Shown: one piece after another, positions 29,233 to 39,493 of the stretch
How the letters are laid out: every line of letters begins with the position of its first letter
Position numbering within the stretch: position 1 is the stretch's first letter
Origin: Endozoicomonas sp965198415
GTDB lineage: Bacteria; Pseudomonadota; Gammaproteobacteria; Pseudomonadales; Endozoicomonadaceae
Assembly: GCA_965198415.1 (NCBI GenBank)
Contig: CBDAPN010000030.1
Span: 310,001 to 374,000, forward strand
Direction: 5' to 3'
DNA length: 64,000 nt
The notes under the pieces: model-generated
What the model saw: only the letters and a program-made list of their open reading frames with translations
What the model was told of the DNA's origin: nothing
Database searches by the model: none
Translations under genes and position numbers: made by a program

Positions 29233-32200
29233 ATGAACCAATATCTCGCTATTCTGCTGACAACCGTCATTACCTTTGCTTCCTGTGGTTTGACCAACGC
29301 ACAATATAGCGGCACCCAGGCTTATAACCATCAGCAGCCGATGCATGCCTCGGTTAATATTGCCACCGGCACCTTTCACTTCTCTTACCCTTTAGTGAAC
29401 ATGACCGGCGTTCATGGGCCATTCATCATCAATCTAACCTACCGATTCAATGCTCAGGGCATGTTCGGCCTACCAACGGGCTGGCGGCTTGATCTGGATC
29501 ACATCAATAACAATGTGGTTGAAATGGGTGGCCAGTGGTTAATCGACCCGCTCTGGCACGATGAAACCCTGTACGCCTCCGGTCTTAAATACTTCAACCA
29601 GCACGGCTCACGGTTTCAGGACAACGTCGAAGAGCAACCCATTCCCGGCGAAGAGTCCCGCTTTTACCGTTACCGCTCAACGCATAAAGACGGAACCTGC
29701 AAATACTTTTCCCACGGCGGCTTGCTCACCCTGCAAAAAGACCGCTTTGGCAATCGCATCACCTTTGAATACCAAGAGCCGGTAAAACACATTAAAGAAG
29801 CCCGGCTCACGGCAATTACCGACAACTATGGCAACCGCTACACGTTCAGCTACGAGCCGGAGGTGATGAGGGTGCATTACCCCGATGGCAGAGAACAGCA
29901 AGTCTTCTTCTCCCTCACCGGCGTCTCAACTATTATCAACCCGTTACAGCAGCGCTACGAATTTAAATACACCCACTTCAACGGTCACAACTTAATACGC
30001 ACCATCCGCTCCCCCACCGGCCTGATCACCGAGCTAAGCTACAGCACCATTCCCTTTCAAAACCACCGCGGCAAGGGTGTTTTACCCGTGGTCGCAGCGT
30101 ATAAGCAGCTCGACAGTGCCGACGATAAAACCCACCACGAAACCCAATATGACTACATTCCAGACAGCAATTATACCGGTTATCCGTTGTATACCATGTC
30201 AGACGCCACTGACAGCCTGATGGACAGTAACGACCAAAATTACCACTACTCCGTGGTAGTAAAACAGATTGATAGCACCACATCCCAGGTGCATGAAAAA
30301 ATATACCGCTACAACTACCTGCATTTACCCGTCGATATTCGCATCCTTAAAAAACAGAAAGAGTTTTTAAAAACCGAGTTCACCTACGCCATCAGCTCAT
30401 TTAAATACAGCCGCTCTACCAACTATGACAAGCCGGCCAGTATGGTTCATTCGTTGTGGAGTGAACAACATGGGCAGTATATCCCCAGCCACCGGATCGA
30501 CCGTGACTACGATCGGTTTGGCAATAAAACCACCGAAAGCCACTGGAGTTACCACCGCCCCGGCCAATACTGGCGCCAGTTAACCGGCCTCAGCGCGAAG
30601 TATTACACCGGCCATTTCAGCCTGCTGGCAGAAAAAATCCATACCGACCACACGTCCGGCCAAGCCATCAAAACCGAGTATCAATTATCACCCACGAAAA
30701 AAAACCACCGCACCCGGCTAACCTACGCTAGCGAGGGCGACAACCTGAGCTTATGGCACCCCTGGAAAAAAGAGCGCCTCTGCCACGACGATCTCGGGCG
30801 CGTCACGGTACGCCAACTGCAATGGGCAGCAAAAGGCAGGCCGGGCATTCAGCAAACGGTGACAAGGCACCGCTATTTATTCGACAAAACATCCACCCTG
30901 TTAACCACTCAGCACATCAGCCACCTTGGCAATATCACCGAGCGCCTGATGGACACACGCAATGCTCAAGTGCTCGCGCACATCTCCGCCCTCGGGGAAA
31001 AAACAGTCTATCGCTACAACGATCTTGGGCAACTGACTGAGCACATCGACCCCGAGGGCAATACCCACCGCATCGAGCACTATACGTTTGATCAGGATGG
31101 GATCAACGCCAAAGTGATAAAAACCCCGCTAGGCTTTAAAAAGCGCCACATCATGGACGCCTCCAATCGCACAACAGCAGTAGAAGACTGGATAGACGAC
31201 CACTTTCATAAGATCAGCGAGCATCAGTATGACGCCTTTGGGCAAGTCGTCCGCAGTAAAAACCGCTTCGGCCAGCCCGTCACCTACCAATACGACGACC
31301 TGCTCCGGCTCACCAAGCATACCGACCCCTGGCTGAATAAAACCGAGATTGTGTACAACGATGAAGCGTTGGCCACCGACGTTCTGCTCAATGGCAACAA
31401 ACAGCAGCGGTTACAAAAAACGCCCTGGTCATTAACCACCACAGCGACCCACTACCCAGCGCCTGGTGCAACAATGATGGCGGTGCAGATCACCACCACC
31501 AAAAACGGCTTTGGTAAACCCATCAGCAAGGAGGAGGCACTGCTCGACTTGCAATCCACCGCCAAACACCCACGCAACAAAGAAACCTACGCCTACGACC
31601 CGCAGTTTAATAAAACCCGCATTGAAACCCGCAGTTTTGATGGACTGACCCTGACAAAAGATATTGTTTATGACCTGTTTAACAACCCATACCACCATGT
31701 AAAAAAACAAAACGACAACGGAAAAATAACCACCCACCGGGGTTATCAGCACATTTATAACGCCGACAACCAGCTAGAGCGCACCATCAGCCCGCCACTC
31801 GAATCGGGCAAATCTTTGATTACCCACCACCGCTACAACCCCAATGGTCGGGAAATCCAGCGCCAACTCCCCGACGGCAAAACCATTAACTATCAGTACA
31901 ACCCCAGTGGGCTGCTGCAATCGGCCCACTGGCAACGCCACAACAAGACCTTTCGGGTAGACCACCACTACGACGCCGATGGGCATCTGACCCAAATTTC
32001 TGACACCGACGGTCAGCAGCAACACTACCAGTACGATCTACGAGGCAACCTGACCCGGCGCATCTACCCCGATAACCGTCAGCAAACCTACGCCTACGAT
32101 CAGGCGGGCCGACTGACCGAGCAAAAAAACGTCGGCAACCGGGTACTAACCTATCATTACGATGACAAAGACCGGGGCAAACTCTCCGCCATTACGAGTG

Positions 32201-34164
32201 ACGCCCATGAAGTACGCTTCACTTACGGCACAGACGACAATGGCCATCAAGGTCGGCTAGTGGGGATTGAGCGCAATATGGCCGGGAGCGAGAAAACCCG
32301 TGAAACTTTTCATTATGACTCCTACGGCCGGGTCAAGTGCGCGCAAGTGACTGGTGCGGCCACACAACCGCTGGTCACCAGAGCGTATCAATACTCCCCC
32401 CGTGGCGAGCTCAACCAACAAACCACCATCACCCAAACGCCAGACAACCGCCGTGAAACCCACACCATCAGCTACGACTATGACGGTTTATTTCGACTGG
32501 TCAAAGAGACACACCGCCCCCACGGTGACAGTACCATTCGCTACCAGTACGACGGCAACAACAACCTGATCACAGAGCACCGCAGCGATACCACCATTCA
32601 CCGCCATTACAACGCTGCTGACCAACTGATCAGGATCAACAAAGTGAACCGCAACGCACCGGATGAACAGCTGCACATCCGCCACGACGACAACGGTCGT
32701 ATGGTGGTGGATCATCTCGGGCAGCAATACGATTACGATGACAAAGGCGTGCTACTGGCGGTCCGCGATGCCAACGGTCAGCCACTGGCCAGCTTTCATT
32801 ACTTACCCGACGGCATCCTCGGCCACATTCACAACGGCAACAAGCGTCAGAGTTTTTACTACCATAACAATGGTCAGGTGCAGACGGTCATTAAAAATGG
32901 CAAGTTGCACGACTACATTCGATACAGCAACAAATTTCTCGGAGCACTAACAGAAGGCGGTACAGAGCAGCTGTTTATCTCCAATCAAAGTACCGGTGCC
33001 CGGCTCAACGTTGATAAAAAAGGCAAAAAATCCGCAAACTTTTACGACTATGAAGGGTATGGGGAAGGGTATGAACAAGGCAGTAGCGCAATGGGGGCAG
33101 ACGACTCATCTAGCTCCGACTTCCTCTGGAATCAGGAGTTTCGGGATAAAGCAACAGGCCTTGTCTATTTGCGCCACCGTTTTTACCACCCCGACCTGAG
33201 ACGCTTCACCACCCGTGACACCAAAAGCCTTGATAACCGATACGCCTATGCAGTTGCTAACCCGATCGCATTTACTGACCCTAGTGGGCAATCTATTGGG
33301 AAAGCTCTTGGAAATGCTATTCAGGTTATATCGGCTATTATGATGATATTATATGGCATCGGCACTCTCATAGCTTCCATTACCTCTATGGACTATGCGG
33401 TGACACCCAGTGCAGTCGGATGTCTAGTTGGTGGCCTGACTGGGCTACTCTCGGGAATAGCTCTGAGCGTTTCTCAAAATAGGCTTGATAATGGTCACAA
33501 AACCCTTGGAGAAGGTCTGCGTTATACCGGTATAGCCCTTGCTGTCTTATCATTCTTTTCCTCCTTAGCAGCCCCGCGTATTTATCTTGCATATTCCACT
33601 AGTACTAGTGCCCAAGCGACGTCTGAAAGTGTTTCCGGTGCTATGCCACTGCTCTCTTCAAATTCAGAAGTTACTGCAGCGAATACCACTTCATCGGCTG
33701 CTTGGAGAACTGAATTTGAAATGAGCCAAGTCAACCAGCGAAGCGCATTAAGCGGCAGATCGCCTCCCCCTTATGAAGAAGCGCCGCCAGAGGGTCAGAC
33801 TCACCTACGCAATACGCTCAGAAGTACAAGCCAGGGAGGGCAAGAATCGGTAGCCGGAGAGGCTATGGGTGACTTGTATCGCTCAACACCTACAAGCGAT
33901 GCGGCATCTGCTGCATACCCGCCTCCCAACTACACTTTAGGCCCTCCTCCCCCATATCAGGAAGTGGCAAACCTCTCCCCTGACTATGCTGGCATGGGAC
34001 TGATTGAGCGGTTCGGTACTGCAGTAAGTCGTTTTAGAAACGCAAGTTCGAGGTGTTTTGGTGGATTTTGCAATTGGTTTGGGGAGCAATTGAGTACGGG
34101 TATTCCCCCATCTGCCCCAACTGAAGAAGGGGCCGCTGCACAGCAGGTTGAAACTTATTTCTGA
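29233..34164 (+). CDS. RHS4: secreted RHS/YD-repeat protein, tail type B
   Basis: 1,643 residues, start ATG after CAAGAGAGATCC. It has the short QVTGAATQ allele, so DPSG falls at 1349-1352. The tail switches to type B: hydrophobic segments around IISAIMMILYGIGTLIASIT and VGGLTGLLSGIALSVSQ, then GLRYTGIALAVLSFF. A Pro/Ser-rich region follows with PPPY (1511-1514), PPNY (1564-1567) and PPPY (1572-1575). The conserved peptide reads NTLRSTSQGGQ, the basic-aromatic segment GGFCNWFGEQ, and the protein ends QQVETYF. The spacer before it is class I and the one after it class II, so the spacer type changes exactly where the tail type changes. Confidence 0.92.
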   Translation: MNQYLAILLTTVITFASCGLTNAQYSGTQAYNHQQPMHASVNIATGTFHFSYPLVNMTGVHGPFIINLTYRFNAQGMFGLPTGWRLDLDHINNNVVEMGGQWLIDPLWHDETLYASGLKYFNQHGSRFQDNVEEQPIPGEESRFYRYRSTHKDGTCKYFSHGGLLTLQKDRFGNRITFEYQEPVKHIKEARLTAITDNYGNRYTFSYEPEVMRVHYPDGREQQVFFSLTGVSTIINPLQQRYEFKYTHFNGHNLIRTIRSPTGLITELSYSTIPFQNHRGKGVLPVVAAYKQLDSADDKTHHETQYDYIPDSNYTGYPLYTMSDATDSLMDSNDQNYHYSVVVKQIDSTTSQVHEKIYRYNYLHLPVDIRILKKQKEFLKTEFTYAISSFKYSRSTNYDKPASMVHSLWSEQHGQYIPSHRIDRDYDRFGNKTTESHWSYHRPGQYWRQLTGLSAKYYTGHFSLLAEKIHTDHTSGQAIKTEYQLSPTKKNHRTRLTYASEGDNLSLWHPWKKERLCHDDLGRVTVRQLQWAAKGRPGIQQTVTRHRYLFDKTSTLLTTQHISHLGNITERLMDTRNAQVLAHISALGEKTVYRYNDLGQLTEHIDPEGNTHRIEHYTFDQDGINAKVIKTPLGFKKRHIMDASNRTTAVEDWIDDHFHKISEHQYDAFGQVVRSKNRFGQPVTYQYDDLLRLTKHTDPWLNKTEIVYNDEALATDVLLNGNKQQRLQKTPWSLTTTATHYPAPGATMMAVQITTTKNGFGKPISKEEALLDLQSTAKHPRNKETYAYDPQFNKTRIETRSFDGLTLTKDIVYDLFNNPYHHVKKQNDNGKITTHRGYQHIYNADNQLERTISPPLESGKSLITHHRYNPNGREIQRQLPDGKTINYQYNPSGLLQSAHWQRHNKTFRVDHHYDADGHLTQISDTDGQQQHYQYDLRGNLTRRIYPDNRQQTYAYDQAGRLTEQKNVGNRVLTYHYDDKDRGKLSAITSDAHEVRFTYGTDDNGHQGRLVGIERNMAGSEKTRETFHYDSYGRVKCAQVTGAATQPLVTRAYQYSPRGELNQQTTITQTPDNRRETHTISYDYDGLFRLVKETHRPHGDSTIRYQYDGNNNLITEHRSDTTIHRHYNAADQLIRINKVNRNAPDEQLHIRHDDNGRMVVDHLGQQYDYDDKGVLLAVRDANGQPLASFHYLPDGILGHIHNGNKRQSFYYHNNGQVQTVIKNGKLHDYIRYSNKFLGALTEGGTEQLFISNQSTGARLNVDKKGKKSANFYDYEGYGEGYEQGSSAMGADDSSSSDFLWNQEFRDKATGLVYLRHRFYHPDLRRFTTRDTKSLDNRYAYAVANPIAFTDPSGQSIGKALGNAIQVISAIMMILYGIGTLIASITSMDYAVTPSAVGCLVGGLTGLLSGIALSVSQNRLDNGHKTLGEGLRYTGIALAVLSFFSSLAAPRIYLAYSTSTSAQATSESVSGAMPLLSSNSEVTAANTTSSAAWRTEFEMSQVNQRSALSGRSPPPYEEAPPEGQTHLRNTLRSTSQGGQESVAGEAMGDLYRSTPTSDAASAAYPPPNYTLGPPPPYQEVANLSPDYAGMGLIERFGTAVSRFRNASSRCFGGFCNWFGEQLSTGIPPSAPTEEGAAAQQVETYF

Positions 34165-34210
34165 CAGTAACTTCAGGCTGTCTGATTACCCAGAGTGCAC
34201 TCAGAGCACA

Positions 34211-34260
34211 GCCCTCGCGCTGGAATTTTTTGCATTGAGAGGTTTTCTACAAACGAGGGC
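34211..34260 (+). other. Conserved inverted repeat in class II RHS spacers
   Basis: GCCCTCG (34211-34217) and CGAGGGC (34254-34260) could close a 36-base loop in the leader upstream of RHS5. The same pair occurs before RHS7 (44445-44451 and 44488-44494). Before RHS9 it is extended to 8 bp, GCCCTCGC/GCGAGGGC (54706-54713 and 54748-54755). Before RHS6 and RHS8 one arm carries a mismatch or a G-U. It may be a structured leader or simply a relic of array duplication. Confidence 0.3.
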
Positions 34261-34368
34261 GACAGCGCATTGATGAAGATCAGGGTGCGATCGGAAAAAT
34301 TTACCAATAAGCCAGCGTTTCACTGTGGCTTACGGTCTATTTCTCATTATCTTTTGCAAGAGAGATCC

Positions 34369-37300
34369 ATGAACCAATATCTCGCTATTCTGCTGACAAC
34401 CGTCATTACCTTTGCTTCCTGTGGTTTGACCAACGCACAATATAGCGGCACCCAGGCTTATAACCATCCACAGGCGATGCATGCCTCGGTTAATATTGCC
34501 ACCGGCACCTTTCACTTCTCTTACCCTTTAGTGAAAATGACCGGCGTTCACGGGCCATTCATCATCAATCTAACCTACCGATTCAATGCTCAGGGCATGT
34601 TCGGCCTGCCAACGGGCTGGCGGCTTGATCTGGATCACATCAATAATAATGTGGTTGAAATGGGTGGCCAGTGGTTAATCGACCCGCTCTGGCACGATGA
34701 AACCCTGTACGCCTCCGGTCTTAAATACTTCAACCAGCACGGCTCACGGTTTCAGGACAACGTCGAAGAGCAACCCATTCCCGGCGAAGAGTCCCGCTTT
34801 TACCGTTACCGCTCAACGCATAAAGACGGAACCTGCAAATACTTTTCCCACGGCGGCTTGCTCACCCTGCAAAAAGACCGCTTTGGCAATCGCATCACCT
34901 TTGAATACCAAGAGCCGGTAAAATACATTGAAGAAGCCCGGCTCACGGCAATCACCGACAACTATGGCAACCGCTACACGTTCAGCTACGAGCCGGGGGT
35001 GATGAGGGTGCATTACCCCGATGGCAGAGAACAGCAAGTCTTCTTCTCCCTCACCGGCGTCTCAACTATTATCAATCCGTTACAGCAGCGCTACGAATTT
35101 AAATACACCCACTTCAACGGTCACAACTTAATACGCACCATCCGCTCCCCCACCGGCCTGATCACCGAACTAAGCTACAGCACCATTCCCTTTCAAAACC
35201 ACCGCGGCAAGGGTGTTTTACCCGTGGTCGCAGCGTATAAGCAGCTCGACAGTGCCGACGATAAAACCCACCACGAAACCCAATATGACTACATTTCAGA
35301 CAGCAATTATACCGGTTATCCGTTGTATACCATGTCAGACGCCACTGACAGCCTGATGGACAGTAACGACCAAAATTACCACTACTCCGTGGCAGTAAAA
35401 CAGATTGATAGCACCACATCCCAGGTGCATGAAAAAATATACCGCTACAACTACCTGCATTTACCCGTCGATATTCGCATCCTTAAAACACACAAAGAGT
35501 TTTTAAAAACCGAGTTCACCTACGCCATCAGCCCCTTTAAATACAGCCGCTCTACCAACTATGACAAGCCGGCCAGTATGGTTCATTCGTTGTGGAGTGA
35601 ACAACAAGGGCAGCATATCCCCAACCACCGGATCGACCGTGGCTACGATCGGTTTGGCAATAAAACCACCGAGAGCCACTGGAGTTACCACCGCCCCGGC
35701 CAATACTGGCGCCAGTTAAGCGCCCTCAGTGCGAAGTATTACACCGGCCATTTCAGCCTGCTGGCAGAAAAAATCCATACCGACCACACGTCCGGCCAGG
35801 CCATCAAAACCGAGTATCAATTATCACCCACGAACAAAAACCACCGCACCCGGCTAACCTACGCTAGCGAGGGCGACAACCTGAGCTTATGGCACCCCTG
35901 GAAAAAAGAGCGCCTCTGCCACGACGATCTCGGGCGCATCACGTTACGCCAACTGCAATGGGCAGCAAAAGGCAGGCCGGGCATTCAGCAAACGGTGACA
36001 AGGCACCGCTATTTATTGGACAAAACATCCACCCTGTTAACCACTCAGCACATCAGCCACCTTGGCAATATCACCGAGCGCCTGATGGATACACGCAATG
36101 CTCAAGTGCTCGCGCACATCTCCGCCCTCGGGGAAAAAACAGCCTATCGCTACAACGATCTTGGGCAACTGACTGAGCACATCGACCCCGAGGGCAATAC
36201 CCACCGCATCGAGCACTATACGTTCGATCAGGATGGGATCAACGCCAAAGTGATAAAAACCCCGCTAGGCTTTAAAAAGCGCCACATCATGGACGCCTCC
36301 AATCGCACAACGGCGGTAGAAGACTGGATAGACGACCACTTTCATAAGATCAGCGAGCATCAGTATGACGCCTTTGGGCAAGTCGTCCGCAGTAAAAACC
36401 GCTTCGGCCAGCCCGTCACCTACCAATACGACGACCTGCTCCGGCTCACCAAGCATACCGACCCCTGGCTGAATAAAACCGAGATTGTGTACAACGATGA
36501 AGCGTTGGCCACCGACGTTCTGCTCAATGGCAACAAACAGCAGCGGTTACAAAAAACGCCCTGGTCATTAACCACCACAGCGACCCACTACCCAGCGCCT
36601 GGTGCAACGATGATGGCGGTGCAGATCACCACCACCAAAAACGGCTTTGGTAAACCCATCAGCAAGGAGGAGGCACTGCTTGATTTGCAATCCACCGCCA
36701 AACACCCACGCAGCAAAAAAACCTACGCCTACGACCCGCAGTTTAATAAAACCCGCATTGAAACCCGCAGTTTTGATGGACTGACCCTGACAAAAGATAT
36801 TGTTTATGACCTGTTTAACAACCCATACCACCATGTAAAAAAACAAAACGACAACGGAAAAATAACCACCCACCGGGGTTATCAGCACATTTATAACGCC
36901 GACAACCAGCTAGAGCGCACCATCAGCCCGCCACTCGAATCGGGCAAGTCTTTGATTACCCACCACCGCTACAACCCCAATGGTCGGGAAATCCAGCGCC
37001 AACTCCCCGACGGCAAAACCATTAACTATCAGTACAACCCCAGTGGGCTGCTGCAATCGGCCCACTGGCAACGCCACAACAAGACCTTTCGGGTAGACCA
37101 CCACTACGACGCCGATGGGCATCTGACCCAAATTTCTGACACCGACGGTCAGCAGCAACACTACCAGTACGATCTACGAGGCAACCTGACCCGGCGCATC
37201 TACCCCGATAACCGTCAGCAAACCTACGCCTACGATCAGGCGGGCCGACTGACCGAGCAAAAAAACGTCGGCAACCGGGTACTAACCTATCATTACGATG

Positions 37301-39288
37301 ACAAAGACCGGGGCAAACTCTCCGCCATTACGAGTGACGCCCATGAAGTACGCTTCACTTACGGCACAGACGACAATGGACATCAAGGTCGGCTAGTGGG
37401 GATTGAGCGCAATATGGCCGGGAGCGAGAAAACCCGTGAAACTTTTCATTATGACCCCTACGGCCGGGTCAAGCTCGCGCAAGTGACTGGTGCGGCCACA
37501 CAACCGCTGGTCACCAGAGCGTATCAATACTCCCCCCGTGGCGAGCTCAACCAACAAACCACCATTACCCAAACGCCAGACAACCGCCGTAAAACCCACA
37601 CCATCAGCTACGACTATGACGGTTTATTTCGACTGGTCAAAGAGACACACCGCCCCCACGGGGCCAGTACCATTCGCTACCAGTACGACGGCAACAACAA
37701 CCTGATCACAGAGCACCGCAGCGATACCACCATTCACCGCCATTACAACGCTGCTGACCAACTGATCAGGATCAACAAAGTGAACCGCAACGCACCGGAT
37801 GAACAGCTGCACATCCGCCACGACGACAACGGTCGTATGGTGGTGGATCATCTCGGGCAGCAATACGATTACGATGACAAAGGCGTGCTACTGGCGGTCC
37901 GCGATGCCAACGGTCAGCCACTGGCCAGCTTTCATTACTTACCCGACGGCATCCTCGGCCACATTCACAACGGCAACAAGCGTCAGAGTTTTTACTACCA
38001 TAACAATGGTCAGGTGCAGACGGTCATTAAAAATGGCAAGTTGCACGACTACATTCGATACAGCAACAAATTTCTCGGTGCACTAACAGAAGGCGGTACA
38101 GAGCAGCTGTTTATCTCCAATCAAAGTACCGGTGCCCGGCTCAACGTTGATAAAAAAGGCAAAAAATCCGCAAACTTTTACGACTATGAAGGGTATGGGG
38201 AAGGGTATGAACAAGGCAGTAGCGCAATGGATACAGACGACTCGTCTAGCTCCGACTTCCTCTGGAATCAGGAGTTTCGGGATAAAGCAACAGGCCTTGT
38301 CTATTTGCGCCACCGTTTTTACCACCCCGACCTGAGACGCTTCACCACCCGTGACACCAAAAGTCTTGATAACCGATACGCCTATGCAGTTGCTAACCCG
38401 ATCGCATTTATTGACCCTAGCGGGCAATCTACTGCACATGCTGCTCAGATTATCTCGGCTATTGCTTTTATAGTATATGGCGTCTTGAGTCTCGTAGGTT
38501 CCGTTGCCTCTATGGAACCTGAGGTGACACCCAGAGCACTCGGAAGTCTAGTTGGTGGCCTGACTGGGCTATTCTCGGGAATAACTCTGGGCATTTCTCA
38601 AAATAAGCTTGATCACGGTCACAAAACCCTCGGAGAAGGTCTGCGTTATACCGGTATAGCCCTTGCTGTCTTATCACTCTTTTCCTCCTTCGCAGCCCCG
38701 CGTATTTATCTTGCATATTCCACTAGTACTAGTGCCCAAGCGACGTCTGAAAGTGTTTCCGGTGCTATGCCACTGCTCTCTTCAAATTCAGAAGTTACTG
38801 CAGCGAATACCACTTCATCGGCTGCTTGGAGAACTGAACTTGAAATGAGCCAAGTCAACCAGCGAAGCGCATTAAGCGACAGATCGCCTCCCCCTTATGA
38901 AGAAGCGCCGCCAGAGGGTCAGACTCACCTACGCAATACGCTCAGAAGTACAAGCCAGGGAGGACAAGAATCGGTAACCGCAGAGGCTATGGGTGACTTG
39001 TATCGCTCAACACCTACAAGCGATGCGGCATCTGCTGCATACCCGCCTCCCAACTACACTGTAGGCCCTCCTCCCCCATATCAGGAAATGGCAGACCTCC
39101 CCTCTGGCTATGCTGGTAGGGGACTGATTGAGCCGATCGATACTGCAGTAAGTCGTTCTAGAAACGCAAGTTCGGGGTGTTTTGGTAGATTTTGCGATTG
39201 GTTTTGGGGGCAACCGAGTACGGACATTCACCCATCAGCCCTAACTCAAGAAGGCGCAGCTGCACAGCAGGTTGAAACTTATTTCTGA
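34369..39288 (+). CDS. RHS5: secreted RHS/YD-repeat protein, tail type B
   Basis: 1,639 residues. The frame is open upstream for 58 further codons back to just past the RHS4 stop, but that extension has no signal peptide, and the CAAGAGAGATCC-ATG matches all other copies, so the internal ATG is the start. Shell with DPSG at 1349-1352. The tail is close to RHS4 from YSTSTSAQATSESVSGAM onward, but the first hydrophobic part is different (TAHAAQIISAIAFIVYGVLS). PPxY: PPPY (1507-1510), PPNY (1560-1563), PPPY (1568-1571). Ends QQVETYF. Confidence 0.92.
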   Translation: MNQYLAILLTTVITFASCGLTNAQYSGTQAYNHPQAMHASVNIATGTFHFSYPLVKMTGVHGPFIINLTYRFNAQGMFGLPTGWRLDLDHINNNVVEMGGQWLIDPLWHDETLYASGLKYFNQHGSRFQDNVEEQPIPGEESRFYRYRSTHKDGTCKYFSHGGLLTLQKDRFGNRITFEYQEPVKYIEEARLTAITDNYGNRYTFSYEPGVMRVHYPDGREQQVFFSLTGVSTIINPLQQRYEFKYTHFNGHNLIRTIRSPTGLITELSYSTIPFQNHRGKGVLPVVAAYKQLDSADDKTHHETQYDYISDSNYTGYPLYTMSDATDSLMDSNDQNYHYSVAVKQIDSTTSQVHEKIYRYNYLHLPVDIRILKTHKEFLKTEFTYAISPFKYSRSTNYDKPASMVHSLWSEQQGQHIPNHRIDRGYDRFGNKTTESHWSYHRPGQYWRQLSALSAKYYTGHFSLLAEKIHTDHTSGQAIKTEYQLSPTNKNHRTRLTYASEGDNLSLWHPWKKERLCHDDLGRITLRQLQWAAKGRPGIQQTVTRHRYLLDKTSTLLTTQHISHLGNITERLMDTRNAQVLAHISALGEKTAYRYNDLGQLTEHIDPEGNTHRIEHYTFDQDGINAKVIKTPLGFKKRHIMDASNRTTAVEDWIDDHFHKISEHQYDAFGQVVRSKNRFGQPVTYQYDDLLRLTKHTDPWLNKTEIVYNDEALATDVLLNGNKQQRLQKTPWSLTTTATHYPAPGATMMAVQITTTKNGFGKPISKEEALLDLQSTAKHPRSKKTYAYDPQFNKTRIETRSFDGLTLTKDIVYDLFNNPYHHVKKQNDNGKITTHRGYQHIYNADNQLERTISPPLESGKSLITHHRYNPNGREIQRQLPDGKTINYQYNPSGLLQSAHWQRHNKTFRVDHHYDADGHLTQISDTDGQQQHYQYDLRGNLTRRIYPDNRQQTYAYDQAGRLTEQKNVGNRVLTYHYDDKDRGKLSAITSDAHEVRFTYGTDDNGHQGRLVGIERNMAGSEKTRETFHYDPYGRVKLAQVTGAATQPLVTRAYQYSPRGELNQQTTITQTPDNRRKTHTISYDYDGLFRLVKETHRPHGASTIRYQYDGNNNLITEHRSDTTIHRHYNAADQLIRINKVNRNAPDEQLHIRHDDNGRMVVDHLGQQYDYDDKGVLLAVRDANGQPLASFHYLPDGILGHIHNGNKRQSFYYHNNGQVQTVIKNGKLHDYIRYSNKFLGALTEGGTEQLFISNQSTGARLNVDKKGKKSANFYDYEGYGEGYEQGSSAMDTDDSSSSDFLWNQEFRDKATGLVYLRHRFYHPDLRRFTTRDTKSLDNRYAYAVANPIAFIDPSGQSTAHAAQIISAIAFIVYGVLSLVGSVASMEPEVTPRALGSLVGGLTGLFSGITLGISQNKLDHGHKTLGEGLRYTGIALAVLSLFSSFAAPRIYLAYSTSTSAQATSESVSGAMPLLSSNSEVTAANTTSSAAWRTELEMSQVNQRSALSDRSPPPYEEAPPEGQTHLRNTLRSTSQGGQESVTAEAMGDLYRSTPTSDAASAAYPPPNYTVGPPPPYQEMADLPSGYAGRGLIEPIDTAVSRSRNASSGCFGRFCDWFWGQPSTDIHPSALTQEGAAAQQVETYF

Positions 39289-39493
39289 CAGTAACTTCAG
39301 GCTGTCTGATTACCCACAGTGCAGTCAGAGCACAGCTCTCGCGCTGGAATTTTTTGCATTGAGAGGTTTTCTACAAACGAGGGCGACAGCACATTGATGA
39401 AGATCAGGAGTGCGGTCGGGAAGATTCACAAATAAGCCAGAGTTTCACTGTGACTTACGGTCTATTTCTCATTATCTTTTGCAAGAGAGATCC

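Noticed and set aside
34195..34368. Extended N-termini for RHS5, 7 and 9 (58 extra codons)
   Set aside because: They would bury the signal peptide. All copies share the internal ATG with the same leader, and the extension is broken in RHS6 and RHS8.
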